A DNA stretch of 64,000 nucleotides from Euglena gracilis (Eukaryota > Euglenida > Euglenophyceae > Euglenales), in NCBI GenBank assembly GCA_039621445.1, contig CP154956.1, positions 6,570,170 to 6,634,169 of the forward strand. Reading direction: 5' to 3'. A program made the translations under genes and the position numbers. This document shows positions 1 through 9,999 of the stretch, piece after piece (the first letter of the stretch is position 1; each line of letters begins with the position of its first letter). A model generated the notes under the pieces. The model saw nothing but the letters and a program-made list of their open reading frames with translations. It did no database searches and had not been told where the DNA came from.

Positions 1-2530
1 GGCGAAAGACCATCCTCCGTTTCGGCAGGGAGTGTCATACTTGGTGTGCTTGGCAGCCTCCTTCCTTTTCAGGAAGGTCCTCCAGCGCTCCCGCGTTGCC
101 AGCCTTTCGGCGGCCTGCCAGCCATGAGCGACTGTGATGTCGACTGCCGTGGGCTTACCGTCCTGCCAGGTAGCCAAAAGCAAGTCAGCCGGCCTGAGCG
201 AGCTGTCGGGTTGGTTAGGCACCGGGACCTCGCGTTGCACGCTTTGACCGTTCGTTGACAAGATGTTGAAGAGGGCGTCTTGAACGGCGTTGTGACGGTT
301 CGCGAAGTTGTTGCGGATGCAGCACAGATCGTGGTCTCCATGAACATCCACCGGGGCCTGACAGCCAGCACAGATAGTCGGTGTGTCCGCTAGTGGCAAA
401 CCCAGCCACCATTTCAGTCCCAGCCGGTAGTCCGCCGGGTCGATGACGGTGTGTATCGCTTCGTGGGGAGGTACTGCCATCCACCCATGCCCCACGCCGT
501 TGACCTGCTCCAGGAGCCGCGCTTGGTCGCGAGGTGCTGACCTGTCCACCAAAGCGTCCACGATGGCCTTGGCAGACTCCTTTTGCCACCAGCGTTGGGA
601 AGTGTCGTTTCCTGAGGCGCAGGCGAAGGCGGTGGGGTTTGCTAGGCGACTGCTTTCTGGGTGACGGTTTCCAAGGGTGGAACATAGGTCGTGGGCGGCC
701 TGCTGGCAGGTACGGTCGTCTGGGGTGGCGGCGTAGTCTGGGCATGCCACCTTCTTGTGGCCATGCGTGTAGAACTGGCATAGAGCTGCGGTGCGGGCGG
801 CGCTCTGGTGGGATGCCGGAATGCGTAAGCCGCAGCCGCCCACTGAAAGCGGTAGCGCTGCTTGTAGCCGCTGGTCTGCGTTTAGGGCCTGCCCCAGTAT
901 GTCTTCAAACGCGTTGAAGATGGTCTCCCCACAACGTGAAACTTCGTTTTGCGCTTGATACGAATCCGACGCTCGCAAGAGGTGGTTAACGCGGCAACCG
1001 TCTAGGCAGTACCGGAGGAGATGGTGAGCCAGCTGGGGATCGGCGACGGAGGTGACGAGGTCAGCAGCTTGTTCGATCTTTTCAGTTGCCTCCGCCCAGG
1101 TGGCGACGGTGTGGTCTGAAGTGGTGGGGAAGTCGACTGGGCAGCCCAGGACCGTGATTCCAGACCCCTCGGTCCAGGGCACAGTTTTCAGGTGTTCCCG
1201 GTCTGGGAGGCCGGCTGCTGCTGGTCCCCACAGGACGCATTTTGCCAGATTCAGTTGTATCCCAGTCCGACTACTCTCGTTGCGGAGGTAGTCAAGGCAC
1301 TTCTGAAGGACCGTGGGCTCTCCGACCAGGATGCCGTCGTCCAAGTACCAACAGGACCACAGCAGCTCCGCCTGGGTACTGATGGCTTCCGCAACGGACT
1401 GCAGGCCAACAGCGAAGCCGATCGGCCCCAGGGGGCACCCTTGATGTGTGCCTCTGGTGGATGGCAACGTGCGGCCGTCACTGAAAAGGGGGGCCGGCTG
1501 TCCGTACGCGAACCGCAGGTAGTTAAAGAGCGCGGGTGCGCGGGTTTCGGCCTCACGGAATAGCACTCCTCTGTCGAGGGTGTTGAAGGCGTTCTTGAAG
1601 TCCACCTGCAAGACCGCCCAATTCCCTTGAGGGCTCAGCTTTCTTTCTGTTGTTGTTGTTTCCGGACATCTCTGAGTTGCGAGGGAGACGGCTTCGGCTG
1701 CGTTGGATACTCCCACCCCCACTTGCAGGGGACTCAGCTTGCTGACTTGATCCTTGGCGGTACCGGTATGGAGCAAAGCCTTGCCCACCAAGCGGCGAAT
1801 GGTGTCACCGACCGCAATAGGTCGTACGCCATCATCCTTCTTCCTCAGCGGAGTTAGGTTGGCGGCACACCACCACGGCGCGTGGTCGGTGGGGAGCTGG
1901 CCGTCCACCCACGACGCCGTGAGTTTACCCAGCGCGGTGAGCAGGCGGGCTCCTTGACCTGGCCGACGAACCGCATCCTGGAGATGGCAAGGGCGTAGTC
2001 CCGACGGCCCGGGGGACGAAGTTCTGGGGAAGCGGAGAATGGCTTCCCGGAGGAGGTCCTCCCACCTCACTTGTTGGGCATCAGGGAAAGGGGGTACCCG
2101 CCGTGGGACGGTGTCCAAGTTCACCGGCTTGCCTTCGGGATGTAAAGCTTGCAGCTGGGCCCACACCGCTGGGTCGCTGGCACGATGGGTTCCTTCGGAC
2201 AGGAGCACTTGAAGGGCCTTAGCCGGTGCCCCCTCCCCGACCAAGGTGCGTGCTCGCCGAAGCGTGGCTTCGGGGATGGCAGCTGGTACGGTGCGGGCCT
2301 TCTTCGCTGCCCGGGTCTCCACGGCCACAGGGGGCAATTTGGTGGCGTTGCGCAGTTCATTCCAAAGAGCGTTGTAATCGCCCTGCCTGAACAACTTGAC
2401 CCGCCGCGTGATGGCGGAGGAGATGTCTTCCTGCGCCTCTCTCTCCCCGCGCTGGGCACCGTGCGGAGGACCAGCTTGGGGAATGCCAGCACCGCGAAGA
2501 GGGTGTCTGTTGTCGGTCTGGCGACGTTCT
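1..2530 (-). CDS. Retroelement 1 reverse transcriptase/endonuclease (partial, frameshifted from its N-terminal part)
   Basis: Reading minus-strand codons on plus positions 1-3, 4-6 and so on, I found no stop from about 2530 down to 1, over 840 codons. The frame encodes an RT: SSPGPSGLRP, then VLQVDFKNAFN (near 1582-1620), the primer-grip/YLDD catalytic box (plus 1336-1347), a C-x2-C...H-x4-C finger, RHNAVQDALF, and R-P-A-D...AVDITV at about 130-180, a restriction-like endonuclease signature. It is homologous to element 2 over its whole length. The upstream 2A-bearing frame is offset by one base; the switch lies near 2430-2450 in a GA-rich run. The C-terminus is cut by the window. Confidence 0.8.
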
Positions 2531-4991
2531 CAAGGATGGTGTCGCACAGGGTTTCAGACACGTCGCGTTGGTTTCCAGCGGGCACGTGGAGGACCGTCTT
2601 CGCCCGGCAGAGAAGGATATCCTGCATGCCGGTTGGAGCTGCGGGGACGATGATGCGCGGAAGAGCAGCGTGTCGCAGGTCGCTGTTGTTGCCATTTGGG
2701 TCAACGACCATGGCAGCCGGGGTGTCGTCGGTGGGGTGGGCGAGGTCAATGGCGCTATCCGTGGATGCGTCGGCCCGCGTCGTCGGGGGTGCAGCTGGGC
2801 GCTTTCGCCCCCCCGCCGGTGCCTGTTTTCCTGAAGGGGGACCGGGGTTACTCTCGATATCCCCGCAGGACAAGAGACTGCCGCGTCCGGTTTTGTTTGG
2901 TTTGCCTGGTGCCTTTGGAGCATGTGCGTAGGAGCGCTCAGACGTCCACGCCAGCCCCCGTTGCACGTGAATCTCGCCGCAGGTCAGCAAGCTGCCCCTG
3001 CAAACCAGCTCTGTGCAGGAGGAACATCGCTCCTGTAGGGAGGTTTGGCAGAGTGACCCGGACGGCAGTATTTTGATGGTGGGGCGCCCGGGGTGAGACG
3101 GGGGATGAAGTAGAGAGCAGATCTGCCATAGGGTGACCGCATGACGGTCTTGACGAATGCCGGCCCTGCAGGCTCCACCGCAGCGGTGTGAGCATATGTT
3201 CGCACTCGGCGACCTCAAAAACCCCCCTGAGGGGCCTCTCAATTGGCTCTGCCAGGTCGTTTTTGCAAAGAAATTGTAATGGCCGGCGCCGGGCGGCAGT
3301 GGTTCCCGTACTCCACGAAACGGGAAAATTTGGCATGGCCGTACCCGGCCTCCCGCCGTATTTCGGCAGGACGAGGACCGTTTTTTCGGGTTCGCGGACC
3401 TCGAAAACCCCCCTTTTGGGCGTCTGAGCAGGCTCCGCCGGGTCGTCATTCCGAAGAAACTGTGATGGCCGCTGCCAAGATGCAGTGGTTCCCGTATGTC
3501 ACGAAACCGCAGGACCCAACCAGACCGTGTCCGGCGCCCCGCCACATTTCGGCGAAACGAGGACCGCTTTTTTGGGTTCGCCGACCTCGAAAACCCCCCT
3601 TGCGGCAATCCGAGCAGGCTCCGCCTGGCTGGCATCATGAAGAAACTCTGATGGCTGTTGCGCGGTGGCAGTGGACACCTCGGGCTCCGCACGTGCTTCG
3701 CCCTCGGTGTCCCTTCCTCCCTTTTCGGCTTGCCTCGAGGGAGTACGAGTTCCCGTGTGCCAAGGGACCTGAAGGTTCGGCCTGGCCGTTTCCGGCCTCC
3801 CGCCGCATTTTGGCGAGACGAGGACCGCCTTGTCGGGTCCGCCGACCTCGAAAACCCCCCTTGTGGGCAACTGAGCAAGCTCCCCCGCGTCGGCATTGTG
3901 GTGAAACTAAGATGGTTGCTGCTGGGGGGCAGTGGTAGTGGTACCTCTGTGCCATGGGGCCTGAGGATTCGGCCGGGCCGTTTCCAGCCTCCCGCCACAT
4001 TTCGGCGGGCCCGGGTCCGCTTTTTCGGCTGCGAGGCCCTCGATAACACCCATGCGGGGCAGCGCAGTGGTCTGTGCCGAGTCCTCATGGTGAAGCCGTT
4101 TGGGAGGGGTCCTTTCCGTCCGCCACGGAATTGGGTTGTTCGTCCCTGCCGTTTTCGACCTCCTCCGATTGCGCTCCCATGCGGCAAGCGTTTGTGGCAG
4201 AGGGGTTGGCAGGAATGTGCAATCTGTGGGCAGTTGGGTCCACCAGTGTTGCCCCCAATGACTTCGATGCATACTCCAGGGTCCTGTGTTTGGAGTTTCC
4301 CCCGGAGTCTCATTGGGAGTGGCACCCTCTGCAGCTTTGGGGGAAAGCAAAAAGCCAAGCACGGGGTTTTTGGGCAGAATGTCTCACCAAACTTTTTAAT
4401 GTTTTTGCTGTAATCTGTAGGGTCCACTGCTGTGGTTTTCTCCTGGGGTCGTGCTTGTGGGAAAACCTTCTGCGGCATTTTGGGAAAGCACAAAGCCAGA
4501 CCCAAGATTTGGGAGCAAAATGTCTGCAAATTGGGTCCACGAATCTTGATCGAGATCTCGTTGTGCTGCTGGGGCTGGCTCTCCCAGGGCTGGGGTCCAC
4601 CAATCTTGATCGAGATGTCGATGTGCTGCTGCTGTTGTGGCTTCTCCTGGGGCTGGCTCTCCCAGGGCTTGGGTCCACCAATCTTGTTCCAGATGTCGAT
4701 GTGTTGCTGCTGTTGCTGCTTCTCCTGGGGCTGGCTCTCCCAGGGTTTGGGCCACCAGTCTTGTTTTTCACTCACGGTGGGTAGCACAGCTTCACCCAAA
4801 CCGTGCCCCGGGCCCAGGGTAACGTCTCTTTTGGCCCTCGCCACAAGAGGAACCCCCTTGTGACTCCCTGTGCCGCCACAGGTCGCGGGTAGCTTATACT
4901 CTGGGTGTAATGTACAAAAGAGTGCTGAGGGATACTTGTTCGAGGTGCGGAGGTCAGCGGTTAGCGGAAGATGAGCAAAGGTCACCTTCAA
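2440..4991 (-). CDS. Retroelement 1 N-terminal polyprotein part with 2A
   Basis: The open frame starts at Met 4989-4991. About residues 67-150 hold Gln-rich repeats (WESQPQEK type); residues 300-590 hold five copies of a GVFEV...SPKCGG repeat; residues 702-718 are the 2A motif, so the ribosome should release roughly 717 residues from the downstream RT part. After 2A come a proline/alanine-rich linker and a segment alignable with element 2 (LFAVLAFPKLVLRT against LHALWAFPKAVLCP). The frame nominally runs on to 2121, but below about 2440 it no longer matches element 2, because the RT frame is offset by one base. The function of the N-terminal repeat protein is unknown. Confidence 0.7.
2838..2888 (-). 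other. 2A ribosome-skipping motif of element 1
   Basis: The encoded peptide GRGSLLSCGDIESNPGP carries the full D-x-E-x-N-P-G-P consensus plus the LL-x-C-G upstream context of the strongest 2A sequences. In 2A-bearing retrotransposons and viruses the Gly-Pro bond is skipped during translation, giving two proteins from one frame. Here it separates the repeat-rich N-terminal protein from the RT. Confidence 0.93.
2955..3002 (-). other. Decayed second 2A copy
   Basis: 38 codons upstream of the intact motif the same frame reads CRGSLLTCGEIHVQRG. RGSLLTCGEI matches the 2A context, but the terminal N-P-G-P is replaced by V-Q-R-G, so skipping is not expected. It looks like a duplicated and inactivated 2A. 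Confidence 0.55.
3205..4060 (-). repeat. Coding tandem repeats in element 1 N-terminal region
   Basis: Five copies of a DNA repeat marked by CCTCGAAAACCCCCCTT at about 3211, 3397, 3582, 3844 and (decayed) 4040, with periods of about 187, 185, 262 and 196 bp. On the minus strand each encodes G-V-F-E-V followed by K-A-V-L-V-S-P-K-C-G-G-x-x-E-T. The unequal spacing suggests repeated gain and loss by slippage or unequal exchange. Confidence 0.75.
4540..4790 (-). repeat. Gln-rich coding repeats in element 1
   Basis: Three to four copies of a unit of about 80 bp (GGGCTGGCTCTCCCAGG core plus a CTG/TTG run) encode GGPKPWESQPQEKQQQQQ-like repeats. The CAG/CTG-type runs vary in length between units. 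Confidence 0.75.
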
Positions 4992-5127
4992 TATATATCG
5001 GGCGGGGTGGGCGGGGTGGGGGGGCGTTTGTTCCTCTTTGCCACCGGATGGCGTGTCTGTGCCGGGTTTTGGCTTTATCTGTTTCTCTGTTTTGTTTCTC
5101 TCCGTGTGCGTCTGTCTGACCCATTGA

Positions 5128-5268
5128 TTTGCCTTTGGCTTGGAGTGTGGCTCTGCTCAGGGGGCTCAAGGCCTACAGACAGAATATGGTGAGTTTGAGT
5201 TTGCCTTTGGCTTGGCATGTGGCCCTGCTCAGGGGGCTCGAGGCCTTCAGACAGAATATGGTGAGTGG
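5128..5268. repeat. 72-bp tandem repeat at the 3' end of element 2
   Basis: Two copies (5128-5199, 5200-5268) of TTTGCCTTTGGCTTGG...CAGACAGAATATGGTGAG. The stop codon of element 2 (5247-5249) falls inside the second copy, so the last codons and the 3' UTR are built from the repeat. Sequence between here and about 4992 is C/G- and T-rich and holds no other gene that I can see. Confidence 0.8.
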
Positions 5269-8200
5269 GCAGAAGACAAGGTGATCTCATCCTTGGAAGA
5301 ATAGAAGCTCCAAACGAGCTGTCTGCTGATTTCTCTGATCAGTGTGAAGGACAGGCCTTGCCAAATATCTGCTTCTGCGGCCCGCCGTTGCCACCCTTCC
5401 CGCTGCCCCAGAAGGGCTTTGAGGAGGGTGGCCATCAAGGAGCGCGCTTCTTGTCCCATGCCCCCGTAGCAATCCATGACGAATGGCATCAACCGCCAGC
5501 CCAGTCGTCGGCATGTTGCATCATATTTGGCATGCTTTTCAGCTTCCTGTCGTGTTTGCCATTGTGACAGGCTCTCTGCACTTCGCAGCGGATGACTTTG
5601 CGCAAGGGTGTGGCGGACTGTCACATCCACTGCAACGGGTCCATCACTGTCCAAGCGAGGAATGAAGATATCCCCAGGGCGGGAACGGTCATCGGCTCGT
5701 TGTTCTTTACGGGCTGTAAATCCTGCCTTCTGTGTTGTGGTTGTCAGAAAATCTTGGACAGCCCCGTGCCGCCGGGTAATGAAGTTTGATTTGCAGCAAA
5801 CGAGGTGATGTCCGAGAAAATCTGATTGTCCAAAGCATTTGGGACAGAGGTTGGGATCGGATTCCGTTGGTGTGAGAGTCATTCCGAGGGACCAACGAAG
5901 TGTGCAGCGGAATTCAGCCGTGGGTAACAGGGTGCGGAGTCCTTGAGATGGTGTCAAAGCGGCCCATGCCATAGCGTGTGGTTGGCATTGGCTTGCAAAG
6001 CGTACAGCATCAGGTCCATTCAATGTGTCCCGAAGTGTTTTCTGGCGGGCAAGCATGCTTTGCTGATTCCACCAACGTTGTGAATTGTGTGGAGACTGTG
6101 CCTGCGGGATCAAGTTTTTGTCACTGGCCCATTGTGGCAGTGGGGCCATTTGACCGAGTTCATTGAGGGCTGTCCGTAAACAATCGTCAACGTCTTTGGG
6201 AAGGATGTCCATGGCAGCGGGCAGGCCCAAGACAGAGGGAGCTCTTCGACAGAAGTCCACCACTTGAGACAATCTGGCGGGCGCACGTTGAAATAGTGGA
6301 TCGGAGATTCCCAGTCCACCGCATCTGATGGCCAGGGAAACTTGCAACCATTCTTCTGGGGTGCAAGGGGAGCCGACCATGCTGCTGAATGTTTCCCGAA
6401 TAATTCCCGACAATGTCTTGCATGCCGCTGTTGCAGAGGCGATTTTGCAGGCGCGCAAGAGGTCATTCACTTTGCAAGCGGATAAACAAAAACGAAGCAA
6501 GGTGAATTGCACATGCGATTGAGGTAGGTGCTGAAGTACTGTGCAGGAACGTCGGATGTCTTCAATGCGCTTATTCCATACTTCTTCACAGAAGCGGTCA
6601 TCTTGGGGGTGGTGGACAGGGACCCCCAAAACTTTCAAACCTGAACCGGCAACAAAGGCGGTCAGTGGTATTTGATGCAAGGGGCTGTCCTGTGGCGTTC
6701 CCGGAGGAATGCAAGGGACACCTTCTGTTGATGTGAACGCTGGTCCCCACAAGCGACATTTTGCGGGGTTCACGGCCAACCCAAGCGCTGCTGCCTCGCG
6801 AATCAGAAATACAAGGGCATTGTGTAGTTGGGCTGGTGATCCCAGCAGATGGGCGTCATCCAAATACCATCCCTGCCATTCGACCAAGGGGGAGAGGCCC
6901 TCACACAGGTCTTGTACGCCCCAGGCGAAAGCTGCTGGTCCACATGGGTCGCCTTGCTGAGCCCCCCTGTGGGAAGGCAGACAATGGTTTCCACAATACA
7001 GCTTGCTGTGTTGGGCGTAGCACGAATCCAGCCAAGGGCACACTTCTGGGCAACGTCTGCGGATGGATTGCAGGATTTTTTCTCGTGACAAAGAGTTGAA
7101 GGCATTCCTGAAATCCACTTGAAGCAGCCCCCATCGATTGTCTCTGTCCGAGTGCAGAGTGTCCACCATTTGTTGGATTCCCATTGCGATCAGTGGACAA
7201 GCGTTCGGCACACCAACGCCACATTGTGGAGGACTCAGTTCTTTCAAAGCGTTTACCACTGTGGGATGACGCATGAGACATTTGCCAACCAATCGGCGGA
7301 GGGTTTCACCTGCTGCGATTGGGCGAGTGTCTTCATCACACACCGTGTGTTCCACAAGGTTTCCAAAAGCATCCTCTTCCATTGCTCTTTGTTTGTTCTG
7401 TTTTCGCAGAGGTGTCAGCCTGGCGGAGGAAAGAATTGGGGCCATGCTGGGGTGAACACCGTTTGTAATTGCCCGACAGATGAAGGTATCCAGCACCTCG
7501 AGGAGGTCATCTCCACAAGCCCCTGGGTAGTCTCCAACCATGGCCTTGAGGTGGTCAGGTCTCAGGCCAGAAGGACCCGGCGCGGATTCCTTTGGGAACC
7601 CGAAGATGGCTTTGCGCAGATTTTGTAATCGCTCTTTTGTGCTTTCCGGGTCTGAAGGAAAGGTAATCGTTTGGGAAGAGTCGGACACTGGGATGTGCGG
7701 TGGAGGCTCTGGTGGGTGAAGGTCACGTAGCCTTTGGATCACTTTTGGGTCACTGCTGTTTTGGACCCCCTCAGAGGTGAGCTCTCGGCAGGCTTTTGAA
7801 ATAGCCCCGTGGCCAACAAGGCTTTCAATGCGGGAGAGGAACCGTTCTTCAGTTGCCTTGGCTGCCAGTGCTGTTTTTTGCCTTGTCTGTCTGCCTTGTG
7901 GCTTTTGTGGGAGACTGGAGTCCAGCCATGAATCAAACACAGGGCGGGTGAGATACAGGCGAGCGCGTTCTGCAATTTTTCTCCCCACCATCGCCCAGTT
8001 TGAACGCCCGCCACGCTGCAAAGGACAAAGCACCGCTTTGGGGAAGGCCCACAAGGCGTGCAGGGTTTCCCAGCCAGGGTCCCTGTTGAAATGCTTCATC
8101 AGTTGCAGGTAGGTTTGATTGACATTCAGGAGGGCTCCACGTGGCAGGTATACAAGGGTGCCTCGATCGTCAAAAGAAATTTCCTCAAAAGAGGGATGAA

Positions 8201-9524
8201 GGGATGTTGGGCATGGAGCAGAGAATGGCGTAACCCCAGCAATGTGATTTTGGCCAATGGGGCTTGGTGGGGGTCTAGCTGGGGCTGGTGACGATGCTGT
8301 TGCGGTTGTTGCCACTGAGGATGAAGAGCTGGCACCCAAAGGGGGGTTGGAGAACTTCAGGAAAGGCGTCGCTTGATTTGCTTGCATCCACATGGCTCCA
8401 ACATCTGACGGGGGGAAGGATCCTGGTCCTTGTGTGCCAATTGGGTTCGCCATGATGACCGTGGAGCACATTGAAGGGAGGCCCTGTTGGCCAAAGAACA
8501 ACGGACCCGGCAGATTTGGGAACCAAGATCCCCTTTCCAAGGGTGGCGCTGCGGGTGGTGTTGGTGCGGTCGGGGTGATGGAAATTTGTGATGCTGGCGC
8601 CATGTCAACGTCCTCAATCGACACCAATGGGGGCTCTGCGGGTGGTGGTGCGGCTGCAGGGATGGAGATTTGTGATGCTGGCGCCATGTCAATATCCTCA
8701 CCCGAAACAAATGGTGGGTCCGTAGCTGGCCCGGGGTTGCTTTCAATGTCCCCGCAGGTGAGTAAAGACCGACCCCGGCCTGCCCCCCCCGATGCTGCCA
8801 GGGTAGGCTGTGGGCTGTCTTTTGCCGGCGTGAAAGGCACCAGCACTTTTCTTTGTTTGGTTGACATTGGGTTGTTTTTTCCGAACGGCGAAGTGGGAGC
8901 CTGGGGATTGTCAGGTGCATTGCGCTGAGGTGTCCTGTTTGCTGGCCAGCTGAACCGGGCAGAACTGGCTGGATGGGTGGCCACTGTTGCAGGCCACAAT
9001 GTGGAGGAGCATGGTTCGCCCGTGTTGATACCCCGCGCTATTTTGGCTGGAAAGCTGCTGAGCCCTTGGGCAAATTTGGACAGCGTCATGGCCGAAGCCG
9101 TGGGCCCTGGGGCCACATCTGTGAAAGAGTTTTCTGTGCCTGTTTTGGCTTGAAAAGTGTTGAGCCCTAGGGCGGCATTTGACAGCATCATGGCTGAAGT
9201 CTTGGGCCCTGGGGCCACATTTGTGAAAAACTTTTCAGTGCCAGATTTGGCTTGAAATGTGTTGAGCCCTGGGGCAGCATTGGACAGCATCTTGGCTGAA
9301 ACCTTGGGCCCTGGGGCCACATCTGTGAAAAACTTTTCTGTGCCACATTTGGTTGGAAATGTGTTGATCCCTGTGGCAAAAATTGACAGCATCATGGCAA
9401 AGGCCTTGGGCCCTGGGGCGGCATTTGTGAAAAACTTTTCTGTGCCACATTTGTTTGGAAATGTGTTGATCCCTGTGGCAAAATTTGACAGCATCATGGC
9501 AAAAGTCTGGGGCCCTGGGGCCAC
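5247..9524 (-). CDS. Retroelement 2 polyprotein: repeats-2A-RT-finger-endonuclease
   Basis: 1425 codons without a stop. Residues 1-160: 34-residue repeats (GTEKFFTNVAPGPK type). Residues 249-266: 2A motif, so cleavage is expected before Pro266. Residues 270-440: Pro/Ala-rich linker. RT: SAPGPSGLRPDH near 650, LLQVDFRNAFNSL near 800, RGAQQGDP, and catalytic YLDD at about 887-890. C-terminus: C-P-K-C...H-H-L-V-C-C finger near 1225, RHGAVQDFL, then R-P-G-D-x(14)-A-V-D-V-T near 1280-1300, fitting the R/K-P-x-D...D/E signature of R2-type endonucleases. No N-terminal apurinic endonuclease is seen. The repeat continues upstream of Met 9524 in another frame after a one-base loss near 9575, so the original start may lie further 5'. 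The endonuclease call is inference from motif order. Confidence 0.88.
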   Translation of the reverse strand: MAPGPQTFAMMLSNFATGINTFPNKCGTEKFFTNAAPGPKAFAMMLSIFATGINTFPTKCGTEKFFTDVAPGPKVSAKMLSNAAPGLNTFQAKSGTEKFFTNVAPGPKTSAMMLSNAALGLNTFQAKTGTENSFTDVAPGPTASAMTLSKFAQGLSSFPAKIARGINTGEPCSSTLWPATVATHPASSARFSWPANRTPQRNAPDNPQAPTSPFGKNNPMSTKQRKVLVPFTPAKDSPQPTLAASGGAGRGRSLLTCGDIESNPGPATDPPFVSGEDIDMAPASQISIPAAAPPPAEPPLVSIEDVDMAPASQISITPTAPTPPAAPPLERGSWFPNLPGPLFFGQQGLPSMCSTVIMANPIGTQGPGSFPPSDVGAMWMQANQATPFLKFSNPPLGASSSSSVATTATASSPAPARPPPSPIGQNHIAGVTPFSAPCPTSLHPSFEEISFDDRGTLVYLPRGALLNVNQTYLQLMKHFNRDPGWETLHALWAFPKAVLCPLQRGGRSNWAMVGRKIAERARLYLTRPVFDSWLDSSLPQKPQGRQTRQKTALAAKATEERFLSRIESLVGHGAISKACRELTSEGVQNSSDPKVIQRLRDLHPPEPPPHIPVSDSSQTITFPSDPESTKERLQNLRKAIFGFPKESAPGPSGLRPDHLKAMVGDYPGACGDDLLEVLDTFICRAITNGVHPSMAPILSSARLTPLRKQNKQRAMEEDAFGNLVEHTVCDEDTRPIAAGETLRRLVGKCLMRHPTVVNALKELSPPQCGVGVPNACPLIAMGIQQMVDTLHSDRDNRWGLLQVDFRNAFNSLSREKILQSIRRRCPEVCPWLDSCYAQHSKLYCGNHCLPSHRGAQQGDPCGPAAFAWGVQDLCEGLSPLVEWQGWYLDDAHLLGSPAQLHNALVFLIREAAALGLAVNPAKCRLWGPAFTSTEGVPCIPPGTPQDSPLHQIPLTAFVAGSGLKVLGVPVHHPQDDRFCEEVWNKRIEDIRRSCTVLQHLPQSHVQFTLLRFCLSACKVNDLLRACKIASATAACKTLSGIIRETFSSMVGSPCTPEEWLQVSLAIRCGGLGISDPLFQRAPARLSQVVDFCRRAPSVLGLPAAMDILPKDVDDCLRTALNELGQMAPLPQWASDKNLIPQAQSPHNSQRWWNQQSMLARQKTLRDTLNGPDAVRFASQCQPHAMAWAALTPSQGLRTLLPTAEFRCTLRWSLGMTLTPTESDPNLCPKCFGQSDFLGHHLVCCKSNFITRRHGAVQDFLTTTTQKAGFTARKEQRADDRSRPGDIFIPRLDSDGPVAVDVTVRHTLAQSHPLRSAESLSQWQTRQEAEKHAKYDATCRRLGWRLMPFVMDCYGGMGQEARSLMATLLKALLGQREGWQRRAAEADIWQGLSFTLIREISRQLVWSFYSSKDEITLSSAHSPYSV
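8727..8780 (-). other. 2A ribosome-skipping motif of element 2
   Basis: The peptide GRGRSLLTCGDIESNPGP has an exact DxExNPGP core and the LLTCG context. Its position after the repeat region is the same as in element 1, so the 2A is a fixed part of this family's design and not a chance match. Confidence 0.93.
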
Positions 9525-9650
9525 ATTTGTGAAGAACTTTTCTGTGCCAGTTTTGGCTTGAAATGTGTTGAGCCCGGGGCAAAATTGGACAGCATCATGG
9601 CTGAAGTCTTGGGCCCTGGGGCCAACTCTGTGAAATGTTTATAAGGCCCT
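9030..9650 (-). repeat. 102-bp coding tandem repeat (34 residues)
   Basis: About six copies, marked by CTTGGGCCCTGGGGCC at 9202, 9304, 9406, 9508 and 9609 (period 101-102 bp). They encode GTEKFF-T-x-V/A-APGPK-x-x-A-M-M-L-S. Unit length divisible by three keeps the frame open; the outermost unit has lost one base (CCCGGGGC instead of CCCTGGGGC near 9575). Confidence 0.85.
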
Positions 9651-9688
9651 GGGGCCACAGTGCGGGTTGGTGTGAACGCTATGTTACA

Positions 9689-9745
9689 GCACAGGTGGTA
9701 AAGCAAAGTATAGCACAGGTGGTAAAGCAAAGTATAGTGAAACAG
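9689..9745. repeat. 24-bp direct repeat and nearby GTACT microsatellite
   Basis: TAGCACAGGTGGTAAAGCAA is repeated twice in tandem in the 5' region of element 2. A short CTGTA/GTACT run follows at 9829-9849. No gene is visible here apart from the retroelement leader. Confidence 0.7.
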
Positions 9746-9999
9746 GGATAACACTTCCAGCCAGCTGGTGTAGCAGAGGATGATGTTGTGCTGCTGTAGC
9801 ATCCTCAAGGAGATGAACCACTCCAGTGTCTGTACTGTACTGTACTGTAACTCGGGCTTGCACTTCTCTGTCGGGCTTTGCTGCTGTCAAGACCAACAAA
9901 CTTCAATATTTCAATGACTTGAGTTGTAGGTTGGAACTTCAGGTAGTTCAAAGCTTGAACCCCACCAGGGGCTTTCAGTTGTCCGACATGATATGCGAA

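Larger units (their letters stand above)
1..5110 (-). mobile_element. Non-LTR retrotransposon 1 (2A-containing, cut by window edge)
   Basis: A retrotransposon read on the minus strand, entering at about 5.1 kb and leaving the window at position 1 inside its C-terminal domain. Order along the RNA: start codon near 4991, Gln-rich repeats, a block of longer amino-acid repeats, a decayed and then an intact 2A motif, a linker, reverse transcriptase, finger and endonuclease. Its 5' side touches the 3' side of element 2, so the two stand head to tail. The 5' limit is uncertain. Absence of an apurinic endonuclease before the RT and the C-terminal R-P-x-D motif point to the R2/CRE-like group; this grouping is inference. 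Confidence 0.8.

Noticed and set aside
2149-2931. Plus-strand frame of 260 codons opposite element 1
   Set aside because: Shadow of the minus-strand polyprotein, which has the RT and 2A motifs.
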